Below, piece after piece: positions 53,014-62,433 of a stretch of DNA of 64,000 nt (positions are counted from its first letter, which is position 1; each line of letters starts with the position of its first letter). Source of the stretch: Mariniflexile fucanivorans (GTDB taxonomy: Bacteria; Bacteroidota; Bacteroidia; Flavobacteriales; Flavobacteriaceae). The stretch is taken from positions 248,001 to 312,000 of the forward strand of contig NZ_SLUP01000003.1 in the NCBI RefSeq assembly GCF_004341235.1, written 5' to 3'. The position numbers were made by a program, and so were the translations under genes. The notes under the pieces were generated by a model. It had not been told where the DNA came from, ran no database searches, and was given only the letters and a program-made list of their open reading frames with translations.

Positions 53014-54033
53014 CTAATTAAGTCCTTTCTCCCATTTCCAAGCAGATATTAATGCATCCTTTAGACTTAATTTTGCTTTCCAACCTAATACCTTATTAGC
53101 TTTTGTAGTATCAGCATACGCGGCAATCACATCACCCGCCCTTCTATCTACAATTTTATAATTAAGTTTTTGGTTCGAAACCTCCTCAAAGGTTTTAATA
53201 ACCTCCAGCACAGATGAGCCTTTCCCTGTTCCTATATTAAATACTTCGTAATTATCAGTGTTATCACCATCAATAAGTCGTTTTAATGCGGCGACATGTG
53301 CCTTTGCTAAATCGACTACATGAATATAATCTCTTATACAAGTACCATCTTTAGTAGGATAATCATCTCCAAAAACAGACAACTGTTCTCTTTTACCTAT
53401 GCCTGTTTGTGTAATAAATGGCACTAGGTTTTGAGGTGTTCCTATAGATAATTCTCCTATTTTTGCTGATTCATGTGATCCAATTGGATTAAAATATCTA
53501 AGTGCTATTGCTTTTAAATTCTCTGAAACTTTACAAGTATCCCTAATAATTTCTTCACCAATTTGCTTCGTATTTCCATAAGGAGATTCCGCGGCTTTTA
53601 TTGGTGCAGACTCTGTTATTGGCAATGAATCTGCCTGACCATAAACCGTACAGGACGAACTGAAAATAAAATTAGAAGTTTCTTTGTTCTGTAATTCCTG
53701 TAAAATATAGATTAATGTGTTCAAATTATTTTCATAATATAACAAAGGAAGGTTTACACTTTCACCCACCGCTTTTGATGCTGCAAAATGAATCACACCA
53801 ATTATATCTTGATCTTTTTTAAAGAAATCTATTACTGCAGTTTTATCTCTTAAATCTAGCTTTTCAAAAATAGGTTGCTTTTTGGTTATAGCTGTAATGC
53901 CCTTTAATACATCTATTGATGAATTTGAAAGGTTATCGATAATAACTACTTCAAAACCTTCATTTTGGAGTTCTACAACTACGTGCGATCCTATAAACCC
54001 TAAACCTCCTGTTACTAATATTTTATTTGACAT
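53014..54033 (-). CDS. galE: UDP-glucose 4-epimerase
   Basis: A 339-residue cytoplasmic short-chain dehydrogenase/reductase that interconverts UDP-galactose and UDP-glucose in the Leloir pathway. The NAD-binding VTGGLGFIGSHV lies at the N-terminus; the catalytic SSSCTVYG and the Tyr-x3-Lys pair in SPYGNTKQIGE are present, as is GDDYPTKDGTCIRDYIHVVDL. Length is normal for bacterial GalE. It follows galT by 14 bases and is the last gene of the GH16-sulfatase-galK-galT-galE unit. Confidence 0.95.
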   Translation of the reverse strand: MSNKILVTGGLGFIGSHVVVELQNEGFEVVIIDNLSNSSIDVLKGITAITKKQPIFEKLDLRDKTAVIDFFKKDQDIIGVIHFAASKAVGESVNLPLLYYENNLNTLIYILQELQNKETSNFIFSSSCTVYGQADSLPITESAPIKAAESPYGNTKQIGEEIIRDTCKVSENLKAIALRYFNPIGSHESAKIGELSIGTPQNLVPFITQTGIGKREQLSVFGDDYPTKDGTCIRDYIHVVDLAKAHVAALKRLIDGDNTDNYEVFNIGTGKGSSVLEVIKTFEEVSNQKLNYKIVDRRAGDVIAAYADTTKANKVLGWKAKLSLKDALISAWKWEKGLN

Positions 54034-54047
54034 TTTTGTACTTCATT

Positions 54048-55067
54048 TTAAATTAATTCCTTCAATCTTTGTGTTGCAATTTCAGCCGTAATATCTCGTT
54101 GTGGCGAACCAAACATTTCGTAACCAACCATGAATTTTTTAACCGTTGCGCTTCGTAAAAGCGGTGGATAAAAACTCATATGCCAATGCCAATGAGAATT
54201 ATCTTCATTATTAGTTGGTGCTTGATGAATACCACTTGAATATGGAAATGAGGTATTAAATAAAGCATCATATGCTTTGGTTAATACGGAAATAGCTTCG
54301 GCAAATAGACTTGCTTCTTCCCCATTCATACAAAGAATATCTTTTTGATGCTTTTTTGGGACAATCATCGCTTCAAATGGCCAAACAGCCCAAAAAGGAA
54401 TTAAAACTACAAAACTGTCATTTTCGAAAATAATACGTTCTTGTTTTTCTAATTCCTGTTGAAGGTAATCTCCTAATAAACTCGTTTTGTTTTTGTTAAA
54501 ATAAACTTGCTGGTGCTTATCTTTTTTATCTACTTCGTTTGGTAGTGTAGACTGACTCCAAATTTGACCATGTGGATGCGGGTTGCTACAACCCATCACA
54601 GCTCCTTTGTTTTCAAATATTTGAACGTAATTGATGCCTTCGTTTTTACCTATGTTTTCATATTCGTATTGCCAAGTTTCAACCACTTTTTGAATGCTTT
54701 CAATAGCCATATCTGCCAAACTTTTGGAGTGGTCTGGACTGAAACATATCACTTTACAGATACCTGTTTCGCTTTGCGCTTGTAATAAACCATCGTTTAT
54801 TTTAAAAGTTTTGGAATCTTTCTGAAGTGCTGCAAAATCGTTAGTAAATACGAACGCATTTTTATAATCGGGGTTTATTTCACCGTTAATTCTCGTGTTT
54901 CCTGCACATAAATAACAAGTTGGGTCGTGTGCAGGTCTAATTTCATTTGAAGTGGCTTCATTTTGTCCCTGCCAAGGTCGTTTGGCGCGATGCGGCGATA
55001 CTAAAACCCATTCTCCTGTTAATATATTGAATCGTTTATGTGAAAAATCTTGTAAATCCGTATTCAT
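54048..55067 (-). CDS. galT: Galactose-1-phosphate uridylyltransferase
   Basis: A 339-residue HIT-superfamily enzyme transferring UMP from UDP-glucose to galactose-1-phosphate. The active-site NPHPHGQIWSQ is intact; its second His is the one that carries UMP. The zinc-site region (CYLCAGNTRINGEINP) has both Cys, and HWHWHMSFYPPLLRS closes the C-terminal domain. It lies 13 bases after galK and 14 bases before galE. Confidence 0.95.
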   Translation of the reverse strand: MNTDLQDFSHKRFNILTGEWVLVSPHRAKRPWQGQNEATSNEIRPAHDPTCYLCAGNTRINGEINPDYKNAFVFTNDFAALQKDSKTFKINDGLLQAQSETGICKVICFSPDHSKSLADMAIESIQKVVETWQYEYENIGKNEGINYVQIFENKGAVMGCSNPHPHGQIWSQSTLPNEVDKKDKHQQVYFNKNKTSLLGDYLQQELEKQERIIFENDSFVVLIPFWAVWPFEAMIVPKKHQKDILCMNGEEASLFAEAISVLTKAYDALFNTSFPYSSGIHQAPTNNEDNSHWHWHMSFYPPLLRSATVKKFMVGYEMFGSPQRDITAEIATQRLKELI

Positions 55068-55080
55068 TTTTTTCGTTAGT

Positions 55081-56229
55081 TTATTTTATTAAATGGGTAC
55101 CTTCGGAAAGTTTTACGGAATAAATAGAACATTCTTTACCGAATTTTTCATTATACACCTTTGAAATATGGGTTTTGAAGTTTTCAGATTCGTTTTTTGC
55201 AATTAAATTTATGGTGCAACCACCAAAACCACCACCCATCATTCTTGCGCCTAAAACGTATCCATTTAATTTGGCCTGGGCGACTAAAAAATCCAATTCA
55301 TCACAACTTACTTTATATTGATTTTGCAAACCTTCGTGTGATGCATAAATTAATTTTCCAAGTGTTTCTAAATCGCCTACTTCCATAGCTTTCGATGCTT
55401 TTACTGCGCGTTCATTTTCCTGAATAACATACAAGGCTTTTTGATAGTTTTCAGGTGATACTTGGTCTTTAATAGTTTCTAAATCAAATTCCGTAGCATC
55501 ACGGAGGGCCTTCACTTTTAGTAATTCTGAAATGGATTCGCAAACCGAACGTCTGTCGTTATAAGCACTATCGGATAAACTATGTTTTATATTGGTGTTT
55601 ATTAAAATGAGTTCTTGATCTTTAAAATCAATTTTATAGGGTTTCGATTTTACAGTTCTGCAATCCAATAATAGCGCATGGTTTTCAATGCCAAACATGC
55701 TAGCATATTGGTCCATAATTCCGCATTTTACACCCACATAATTATGCTCTGCTTTTTGTGAAATTAGAATCATTTCTTCTTTTGAAAGTCCTAAATTAAA
55801 AAGTTCGTTAAGTCCGAACACCACACTATTTTCCAAAGCTGCCGAAGATGACATACCTGCGCCTCCTGGTATATCGCCACCAAAAGCGATGTTGAAATTG
55901 CCGATGGTTTTACTTCTATTTTGGAGTTCTGAAACAACTCCTAATACATAATTAGCCCAACTACCCTCTGTCGATGGTTTTAATGTATATAATGAAAAAG
56001 AAATCTCTTCATTTTTATCTACCGCATAAACTTTCGATTCCGAAGCTTCACTTTTTTGTATTCCGGCAACAATGCCTTTATTAACGGCCGCTGGAAACAC
56101 AAATCCGTCATTATAATCGGTATGCTCACCTATAATGTTAATTCTCCCTGGGGAAAAAATAAGTAATGGGTCGCTTTTAAAGCGTTCTTTAAAACTTGTT
56201 CTTATTTTGTTTGCTAGTGTTGTATTCAT
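55081..56229 (-). CDS. galK: Galactokinase
   Basis: A 382-residue GHMP-family kinase that phosphorylates D-galactose at C1. PGRINIIGEHTDYNDGFVFP is the galactokinase signature; GGAGMSSSAALE is the phosphate-binding loop; GARMMGGGFGGCTINL is the third GHMP motif. It starts 95 bases after the T9SS-tailed sulfatase stop; I see no strong terminator in that gap, so continuous transcription from the GH16 promoter is likely. It provides the first step for galactose released by this locus. Confidence 0.96.
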   Translation of the reverse strand: MNTTLANKIRTSFKERFKSDPLLIFSPGRINIIGEHTDYNDGFVFPAAVNKGIVAGIQKSEASESKVYAVDKNEEISFSLYTLKPSTEGSWANYVLGVVSELQNRSKTIGNFNIAFGGDIPGGAGMSSSAALENSVVFGLNELFNLGLSKEEMILISQKAEHNYVGVKCGIMDQYASMFGIENHALLLDCRTVKSKPYKIDFKDQELILINTNIKHSLSDSAYNDRRSVCESISELLKVKALRDATEFDLETIKDQVSPENYQKALYVIQENERAVKASKAMEVGDLETLGKLIYASHEGLQNQYKVSCDELDFLVAQAKLNGYVLGARMMGGGFGGCTINLIAKNESENFKTHISKVYNEKFGKECSIYSVKLSEGTHLIK

Positions 56230-56324
56230 GTCATGCGAGGTATTTAAATGTTTTAATGAAGTTTATAAAATTTCATTAAAACAAGATTCTCAATTTGCAA
56301 ATAATAAACTTCTTTAGTTATTTT

Positions 56325-59309
56325 TTAAATTTTTAAAACTTTTTCTATACATACATGATTATCTGCTTTCACCTTTATAAGATACATACCTTGAGCTAAA
56401 TCGGATACTTGTATTCTTGGTTTTTCTGTATTTGTTCCTTTTACTTTTTTGATGGTTTTACCAGACATTGACAGGATTTCTATCTCCAATTTATTTACGG
56501 GTTTATCAAAATTTATATTAAAATAATCTGAAGTTGGGTTTGGAAAAATACTTAATTCTGCTTTTAATATATCTGCAATAGCTAAAGTTCCTACAGAACC
56601 TATATCACCTGAAATACCACTTGATGTTTCATTAAAACTCCATAAATTATAATTATCATCTTCTGAAGTTGTCCAATTAGCACCATTATTAATGCTTCCT
56701 CTTAATTGAGAGGGAGAGCCCGATAAAGCAGCATTATAAATACCATTATCCATGTCTGCATTCACACCATTTGTGGCATCAATAGTAAAACCTATTAATG
56801 CCGTTGGAATAGCAGAAAAGGAATTCCCGCCTCCATCGCCCCAAAGCGTAGAATTAGTATTTAACCCCGTTATCCAACCTAAATCTGTTCCCGAAGTAAG
56901 TTCTGCAAAAGGTTCAGGAGTTTGATATATTAATACAGTATCTCCAGCAGGTGAAAGATCGAAATCGGAATCATCATCTGTACCACCATCGTCTTTGCCC
57001 AAAATATTATGAACTGTAGATCCAACAGTAATCTCTACATCATTTTTTATTTGTTTTACTAAACCATCTGAATCTAATTTTAAGATAGTTCCACTTAAAA
57101 ATGGCTCTCCCGCTGTCCAAGTCCAAACATCATCTATACTGTAACTTCCCGTCCAACCATCTTGAGAACCCTTCCAAGATCTGTTCGAAAAAGACATTTT
57201 TGTAGTGGCACTTATGTCTTTTAACAACATAAAAGCAACAGCACCTTTATTTCCTGATTCTGCTTTAAAACCAACAATAGCAATATCTCCCGCTGTTAAA
57301 GGTGTTGGAACAATTACATCAAAAACATTGATATTTGCAGGAGTTACGTTCACCGATCCAAAGTTTGTTGATTGTAAAGTAATGGTTACTGCTTCACTAA
57401 TTTCATTTATACCATCTGTTGTGGCTTGTATGTTTATTTCAGAATAATTTGTACCATTTAAAATAGTAATTGAACCAGACAAAGCGGTATAGTCTGTGCC
57501 ATTTGTAGCATCACCACTTACTGAATAATTAATTGTAATATCTTGAGATGCTAAAACGCCATCTGGTAAACTTACTTTGAATTTACCATCTGTTATTCCT
57601 TCAACAGCATCTGTAATTCCTGTGATGCTTATTTTGTTTAATTCACTTTCTAATAACAATTCTGAACTTTCGAAAAGTAGATCATAAGCTGGTAATGTTC
57701 CATCATCCCACAGTGCTGAATGTGGATGCCCATTTCCACCATCATCATTATCATACCAAGCTGGTTTTACATCCTTAAAATCTTTTGCCCAAGCAACTGC
57801 ATAATCTAAAAGGTTTTGAATAATTGTTTCGGCATTAGGTTCTGAAGCTCTAACATCTGAGGTTTCCCCAGGATCGTTAATTATATTATATAGTTTCCAA
57901 TTACCGCTACCACCAGTTTTAACAATTTTCCATGGATAGGACATAATCGCACCATTTTGAAACCCATTTTGTGGTCTCACAATATAAATAGGTTCTCCAT
58001 TAGGTCTTAATTCTTCACCAGCAATAAGCTTATCCATAAAGTCTTTTCCATCAATAATTTTATTAGGAGGAACAGTGGCTCCAGCTAAATTAACCAATGT
58101 TGGGTATAAATCTAATGCGCTAATTTGGTAATCGTAATTGGTTTTGGTTGAAATTTTATCTGGCCAATGCACAAACATTGGTACTTTGTGACCGCCTTCT
58201 AAAACGCTTCCTTTTAAAGCATCAAGCGGATAATTTACCGCACCTTTACTGTATGTATAACCGCCATTATCACTTAAAAATATAATAACCGTGTTATTAT
58301 ACACATTGATATCCTTTTTCATTTCTGTAACCAGTCTGCCAATGTTTTTATCTAAATTAGACACCATTGTTGCATACGTAATACGATCTTGAACAAACTC
58401 TTCAATTTTTTGTGGTTGCTCTTCCAAAGGCCATTTAGTTACTTGATTCGATTCTGTAATGTAGGTACTATTACGAACTAAGTCCTCAAAATTTGGATTA
58501 TCAATTTTAAACTGAGCAATTTCAGATGCTATGGCTTCCAATGGTGTATGCGGTGCATTATAAGCCAAATACATAAAAAATGGATCTGTTTGATTTTTAT
58601 TATTGTTGAAATAATTGATCGCATCATCTGTGAGAATATCTGTTAAATAATCTTCATTCTCTGCATCGCTAAATTCAGATTCAGCTACATAATTTCTATT
58701 TCTTTGTAATGGATCTTGATATTCGTTGGTTACAGGGTTGGCACTACCAAGTCTTCTGTAAAACGCATCTTCATAACCGTTTTCAAAATAGCCCTTTCCT
58801 CCTCCTAAAAATCCAAAGAAATAATCGAAACCTCTATCTAAGGGTTGATAAGAACCTTCAGCAAATCCTAAATGCCATTTACCGAATGCTGCCGTATTAT
58901 AACCACTATCTTGAAGTAAATTTGAAAAAAAAGTTTCATTGGTTGGAATTCCTAAGGTAGAGGTAATATCGTTAGGTAAATTATATTGTGCTCCTATTCT
59001 ATGAGGATACATGCCTGTTAACAAAGCGGCTCTACTAGGGCCACAAAAGGGATGTGCAACATGGGCATTTCCAAGAATAATACTGTTGTTAGCTAATTGA
59101 TCAATATTTGGCGTAGGTATTACTCCCAAATCTGTTGGAAAACTGGCACTTCTATTAAAACCTACATCGCCATAACCTAAATCGTCGGCTAAAATAACAA
59201 TAATATTAGGTCTTGTTCCTTGGGTTTGACCAATAACTTGGGTTACTGGAACCATGCAAAGCGCCACTAATAAATACGCTTGTAGTTTTTTAGATATCAT
59301 ATATTTCAT
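56325..59309 (-). CDS. Secreted S1-family sulfatase with Calx-beta domain and T9SS sorting tail
   Basis: A 994-residue multidomain secreted enzyme. The signal peptide ends near TQVIGQ. The sulfatase spans about 33-540: LADDLGYGD, formylglycine Cys89 in CGPSRAALLTG, FGKWHLGFA and LSDNGGY. Then a Calx-beta-like domain (about 560-665), a beta-rich domain opening GDIAIVGFKAESGN (about 670-905) seen in other Bacteroidota surface proteins, and a T9SS type A sorting domain (about 918-994, SIFPNPTSDYF to KVLKI). Its sulfatase part resembles the 60786-62264 enzyme (HPFCGPSRA, G-Q-N-P after it). Of the eleven sulfatases it is the only one built for the cell surface or medium. It lies 26 bases after GH16. 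Confidence 0.94.
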   Translation of the reverse strand: MKYMISKKLQAYLLVALCMVPVTQVIGQTQGTRPNIIVILADDLGYGDVGFNRSASFPTDLGVIPTPNIDQLANNSIILGNAHVAHPFCGPSRAALLTGMYPHRIGAQYNLPNDITSTLGIPTNETFFSNLLQDSGYNTAAFGKWHLGFAEGSYQPLDRGFDYFFGFLGGGKGYFENGYEDAFYRRLGSANPVTNEYQDPLQRNRNYVAESEFSDAENEDYLTDILTDDAINYFNNNKNQTDPFFMYLAYNAPHTPLEAIASEIAQFKIDNPNFEDLVRNSTYITESNQVTKWPLEEQPQKIEEFVQDRITYATMVSNLDKNIGRLVTEMKKDINVYNNTVIIFLSDNGGYTYSKGAVNYPLDALKGSVLEGGHKVPMFVHWPDKISTKTNYDYQISALDLYPTLVNLAGATVPPNKIIDGKDFMDKLIAGEELRPNGEPIYIVRPQNGFQNGAIMSYPWKIVKTGGSGNWKLYNIINDPGETSDVRASEPNAETIIQNLLDYAVAWAKDFKDVKPAWYDNDDGGNGHPHSALWDDGTLPAYDLLFESSELLLESELNKISITGITDAVEGITDGKFKVSLPDGVLASQDITINYSVSGDATNGTDYTALSGSITILNGTNYSEINIQATTDGINEISEAVTITLQSTNFGSVNVTPANINVFDVIVPTPLTAGDIAIVGFKAESGNKGAVAFMLLKDISATTKMSFSNRSWKGSQDGWTGSYSIDDVWTWTAGEPFLSGTILKLDSDGLVKQIKNDVEITVGSTVHNILGKDDGGTDDDSDFDLSPAGDTVLIYQTPEPFAELTSGTDLGWITGLNTNSTLWGDGGGNSFSAIPTALIGFTIDATNGVNADMDNGIYNAALSGSPSQLRGSINNGANWTTSEDDNYNLWSFNETSSGISGDIGSVGTLAIADILKAELSIFPNPTSDYFNINFDKPVNKLEIEILSMSGKTIKKVKGTNTEKPRIQVSDLAQGMYLIKVKADNHVCIEKVLKI

Positions 59310-59335
59310 TTAAAATTGTTTAGTAGTTATAAGTT

Positions 59336-60565
59336 TTAGTTGATAATAAGTTTTTTTGTTTCTATGGTGTCTCCAGATTTTATTACAACGACGTAAAATC
59401 CTGATAGTAAATTGGAAACAGATACTTTAAAAGGCTCCATTGTTTTAACAACATTAATTAATTCTACACCAGCAACATTATATATTAAAATTTGACAATC
59501 ACGTGGCGTGGATATATACAAATCTTCAAATTTGTTGCTGTCAAAAGGATTCGGAAAGATTTTAGTGTTATTTAAACTTGAATATTTATCATCTAAACTT
59601 AATGTTCCCTTTTGCCACACTCTTAAGTATTCAATTTCAAAATCCACAACCCCATCATCTTTTTTTTCTGCTGGACTGTTTAATTCTAAATCGGCTAAAC
59701 TTGTTGGCACACCATGCCATGGAAAAGTTTCTTGATCGAACCATAGTTTTATTGGCTTGGTCACTACATAATTTTCATTCGCACCATTACCACCATTATT
59801 ATTTGCAACATCGTTATAGGCATTAATAATGGTTCTGGGTACATCTCTAAATAAAATACCATCAATATAAATTTTAACACCATCAACACTCCAATCAAAA
59901 CCATAAGTATGAAACGCATCGGCTACGCGAAACCCTAAATCATGGCTTTCAGTGTATGTGGTTCTACCATTACCTGCAGAACTCCAATCGTGTATAGACC
60001 ACCAAAGTTCTTTATCCTTCCATAACTTATTCGTTTGTCTATGGTCGCCAAAAAATTCGAAAAAATCAAATTCTGTATTATTGCCTGTGGCCCAAAAGGA
60101 ACTGGTTACTTCGGCATCAGCAGCTTTACATTTAACTTCCAAATAACCATAAACGAATTCATTTTTAGCAATGACAGCGGCAGTTGTAATATTTTCGTAA
60201 GGATCGCCAACAGCGTCAACAGAAGGCGAAAATGCGTAACCAGGCTCCCATCGGGTTTCTAATTTTAATTTTCCATCTTCTAATCGAACATTGTTTGTTG
60301 AAAACTGAGAAGGTGCTCGTCCTTTAAAATTGGATTGAAAAACACCGTTTCTTCCTTGAATAAGCCATTTGTTTTCATTTAAAACCGAAGCATCAAACTC
60401 ATCACTTATATTAGAGTTTATTGTCCAATTCCCACTATTTGTTGGGTCGGACAACGGATATACTTGCGCGTTGGAAACTTGGATGAATAACGCTAAAAAC
60501 CCTACAGCGAAATAGAGATTTCTTGCAGAATTAAATTTTGTAAATTGTAGGGTAATTTTATGCAT
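59336..60565 (-). CDS. Secreted GH16 endo-glycanase with T9SS tail
   Basis: A 409-residue secreted enzyme. The signal peptide ends VSNAQ. GH16 jelly-roll about 45-320: SSFWATGNNTEFDFFEFFG carries the catalytic E-x-D-x-x-E as Glu165, Asp167 and Glu170. Arom-rich segments NKLWKDKELWWSIHDWSS and KLWFDQETFPWHG line the expected cleft. The last 75 residues are a T9SS type A sorting domain (KIFPNPFDSN to KKLIIN). The general look recalls agarase, porphyranase and carrageenase branches of GH16 rather than laminarinases, but the exact subfamily is not assigned. It heads the operon that ends in galE, which fits a beta-galactan substrate. Confidence 0.92.
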   Translation of the reverse strand: MHKITLQFTKFNSARNLYFAVGFLALFIQVSNAQVYPLSDPTNSGNWTINSNISDEFDASVLNENKWLIQGRNGVFQSNFKGRAPSQFSTNNVRLEDGKLKLETRWEPGYAFSPSVDAVGDPYENITTAAVIAKNEFVYGYLEVKCKAADAEVTSSFWATGNNTEFDFFEFFGDHRQTNKLWKDKELWWSIHDWSSAGNGRTTYTESHDLGFRVADAFHTYGFDWSVDGVKIYIDGILFRDVPRTIINAYNDVANNNGGNGANENYVVTKPIKLWFDQETFPWHGVPTSLADLELNSPAEKKDDGVVDFEIEYLRVWQKGTLSLDDKYSSLNNTKIFPNPFDSNKFEDLYISTPRDCQILIYNVAGVELINVVKTMEPFKVSVSNLLSGFYVVVIKSGDTIETKKLIIN

Positions 60566-60785
60566 ACACTTTTTTTTGTAAAGATAAAATGCATACTTCT
60601 AAAATTACCTTGTAGATTTACCCATGAATTATTGATTTTTACCCTTTTAAAACGAAATGTCCCTTAAACCTCCCCAAATAATTATAAATAAATTTAGTAC
60701 AAAACAAAAAACACCAGTAGCAAACAAAGCTGTTCGCTACTGGTGTTTATATTATTACAATTAATCCGTTTTTACTTTAAATGAA
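60566..60785. promoter_or_regulatory. Promoter region of the GH16-gal operon and terminator of the upstream sulfatase
   Basis: 220 bases between the GH16 start and the 60786 sulfatase stop. They contain the terminator at 60709-60748, so transcription of GH16 must start anew between about 60566 and 60708. No canonical TAnnTTTG box was found on the minus strand. Confidence 0.5.
60709..60748. terminator. Strong rho-independent terminator
   Basis: Perfect 13-bp arms AAACACCAGTAGC (60709-60721) and GCTACTGGTGTTT (60736-60748) with a 14-base loop and flanking A-runs on the left. On the minus strand the T-run follows the stem, so it ends the 60786-62264 sulfatase transcript. Confidence 0.85.
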
Positions 60786-62264
60786 CTAATTTGAAATTTT
60801 GAATGTATTTATAAACTCACCCATTTTCTTTTCTTTCCAAACTTCTTTCAAACTTTCTGGATCGAACCAACGAGGTTCCGTATGACCAATACTCCACTTT
60901 TGAGCTCCTAAAACCATCGATTTTAATTGTTCAGGATATTTATTACTAATATCTTGTTTTTCACTAATATCATTATTTATATTGTATAATTTCCATGGGC
61001 TGTTGTATGCCTTCGTTGCTTTCCATTCATCTTGTCGAACGCCAACATCCGAAAAACCTGAACGATGACGCATCGCAAATATCATTTCACCCGCACGTGG
61101 ATTTTTATTATTAATTACCGCATCCCAAATATTTTTACCATCAAGAATCTTATCTTTTGGTATTTCTGCTTTTGCTAAACCAGCAAATGTTGGATAAAAA
61201 TCGAGCGCAGAAACAGGATAGTCAAATCGTTTACCTGCTGCTATATGATTTGGCCAATGAAAAAACATTGGAACTCTAAAGCCACCTTCGTAAACATCGC
61301 CTTTCACACCTTTAAGTGGTGTATTATTAGCACCTTGATCTGTTCTACCTCCATTATCACTTAAAAAAATAATAATTGTATTATCAAACTGATTGGTTTC
61401 TTTAAGTGCTTTTACCAAATCGCCTACACCTCTATCTACAGCATAAACCATACCTGCGTAGGTACGTCGTTTTTCGTCCTTAATATTACTAAACAATTTC
61501 ATATCTTCTTCTTTAGCTTCTAATGGCGTATGTGGTGCATTATAAGCCAAATACAAGAAAAATGGTTGTTTCTTTTTTGCAGCATCTTTAACAAAGCGAA
61601 CGGCTTCTCGAGATAAAGCATCTGTTATATATTCAGTTTCTTCTACGGATTTTCCATTATGATCTAATGGAGTTAAGTAATCCCATATGTTTTGGTTACC
61701 TGCCGCTACTTGCTGTTTATATTTTGGTCCATACACACTTGGAAAATATTCATGTCCTCCACCTAAAAAACCATAAAAATCATCAAAACCCCTATTGTTA
61801 GGGTGAAATTCTGTTGCTTCACCTAAATGCCATTTCCCTAAGGCACCAGTATAATATCCTGATTTTTGCAATACATTACTAATAAAAATTTCATTTACAG
61901 GAATACCTTCACTGGCACTAGCTTCACTATTCGCAGGAATGTTAAATTGTGAACCAAATTCATGTGGGTACCTCCCTGTCATTATACCTGCTCTACTTGG
62001 TCCGCAAAACGGATGCGATACATAAGCTGAGGAGAAAACAGTCCCATTCTTAGCTAACTTATCCATTTCTGGTGTAATGATATCTGTTGAGCCATTAAAC
62101 CCAACATCAGCATAACCAAGGTCGTCACATAAAATAAAGAGAATATTTGGTCTAGAATTAGAGGTTTCGACTGTTTTAACAGATTGACTGTTTAAACCTG
62201 AACAAGATGCAAACAGCAATACTATTGACAAAATCAAACTATTATTTATACTTTTATTAATCAT
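60786..62264 (-). CDS. S1-family sulfatase, lipoprotein
   Basis: A 492-residue sulfatase. The frame runs to 62300, but Met at 62264 starts directly before the lipoprotein signal (LSIVLLFASC, Cys21) and is preferred. Metal ligands are in LCDDLGYAD. Formylglycine Cys87 lies in CGPSRAGIMTG. LGKWHLGEA and LSDNGGR are present. It is the single-domain relative of the 56325 sulfatase, so the pair gives one surface-anchored or periplasmic and one secreted version. It is separately terminated at 60709-60748 and lies 169 bases after the CstA gene. Confidence 0.94.
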   Translation of the reverse strand: MINKSINNSLILSIVLLFASCSGLNSQSVKTVETSNSRPNILFILCDDLGYADVGFNGSTDIITPEMDKLAKNGTVFSSAYVSHPFCGPSRAGIMTGRYPHEFGSQFNIPANSEASASEGIPVNEIFISNVLQKSGYYTGALGKWHLGEATEFHPNNRGFDDFYGFLGGGHEYFPSVYGPKYKQQVAAGNQNIWDYLTPLDHNGKSVEETEYITDALSREAVRFVKDAAKKKQPFFLYLAYNAPHTPLEAKEEDMKLFSNIKDEKRRTYAGMVYAVDRGVGDLVKALKETNQFDNTIIIFLSDNGGRTDQGANNTPLKGVKGDVYEGGFRVPMFFHWPNHIAAGKRFDYPVSALDFYPTFAGLAKAEIPKDKILDGKNIWDAVINNKNPRAGEMIFAMRHRSGFSDVGVRQDEWKATKAYNSPWKLYNINNDISEKQDISNKYPEQLKSMVLGAQKWSIGHTEPRWFDPESLKEVWKEKKMGEFINTFKISN

Positions 62265-62433
62265 GATTCTTAAATTATATTTGAATTGGAATATTTTCAA
62301 AAATTAACACGGAAACGAAATTACATATTAAACCCTTCCTTTTTGATTTCAATTTTATCATAAACCGAATCTGAATTACCTCTTTTATTTAGTAAAAAGC
62401 ATTCTTTTCTATATTCTAAAAACTAAATAAATT

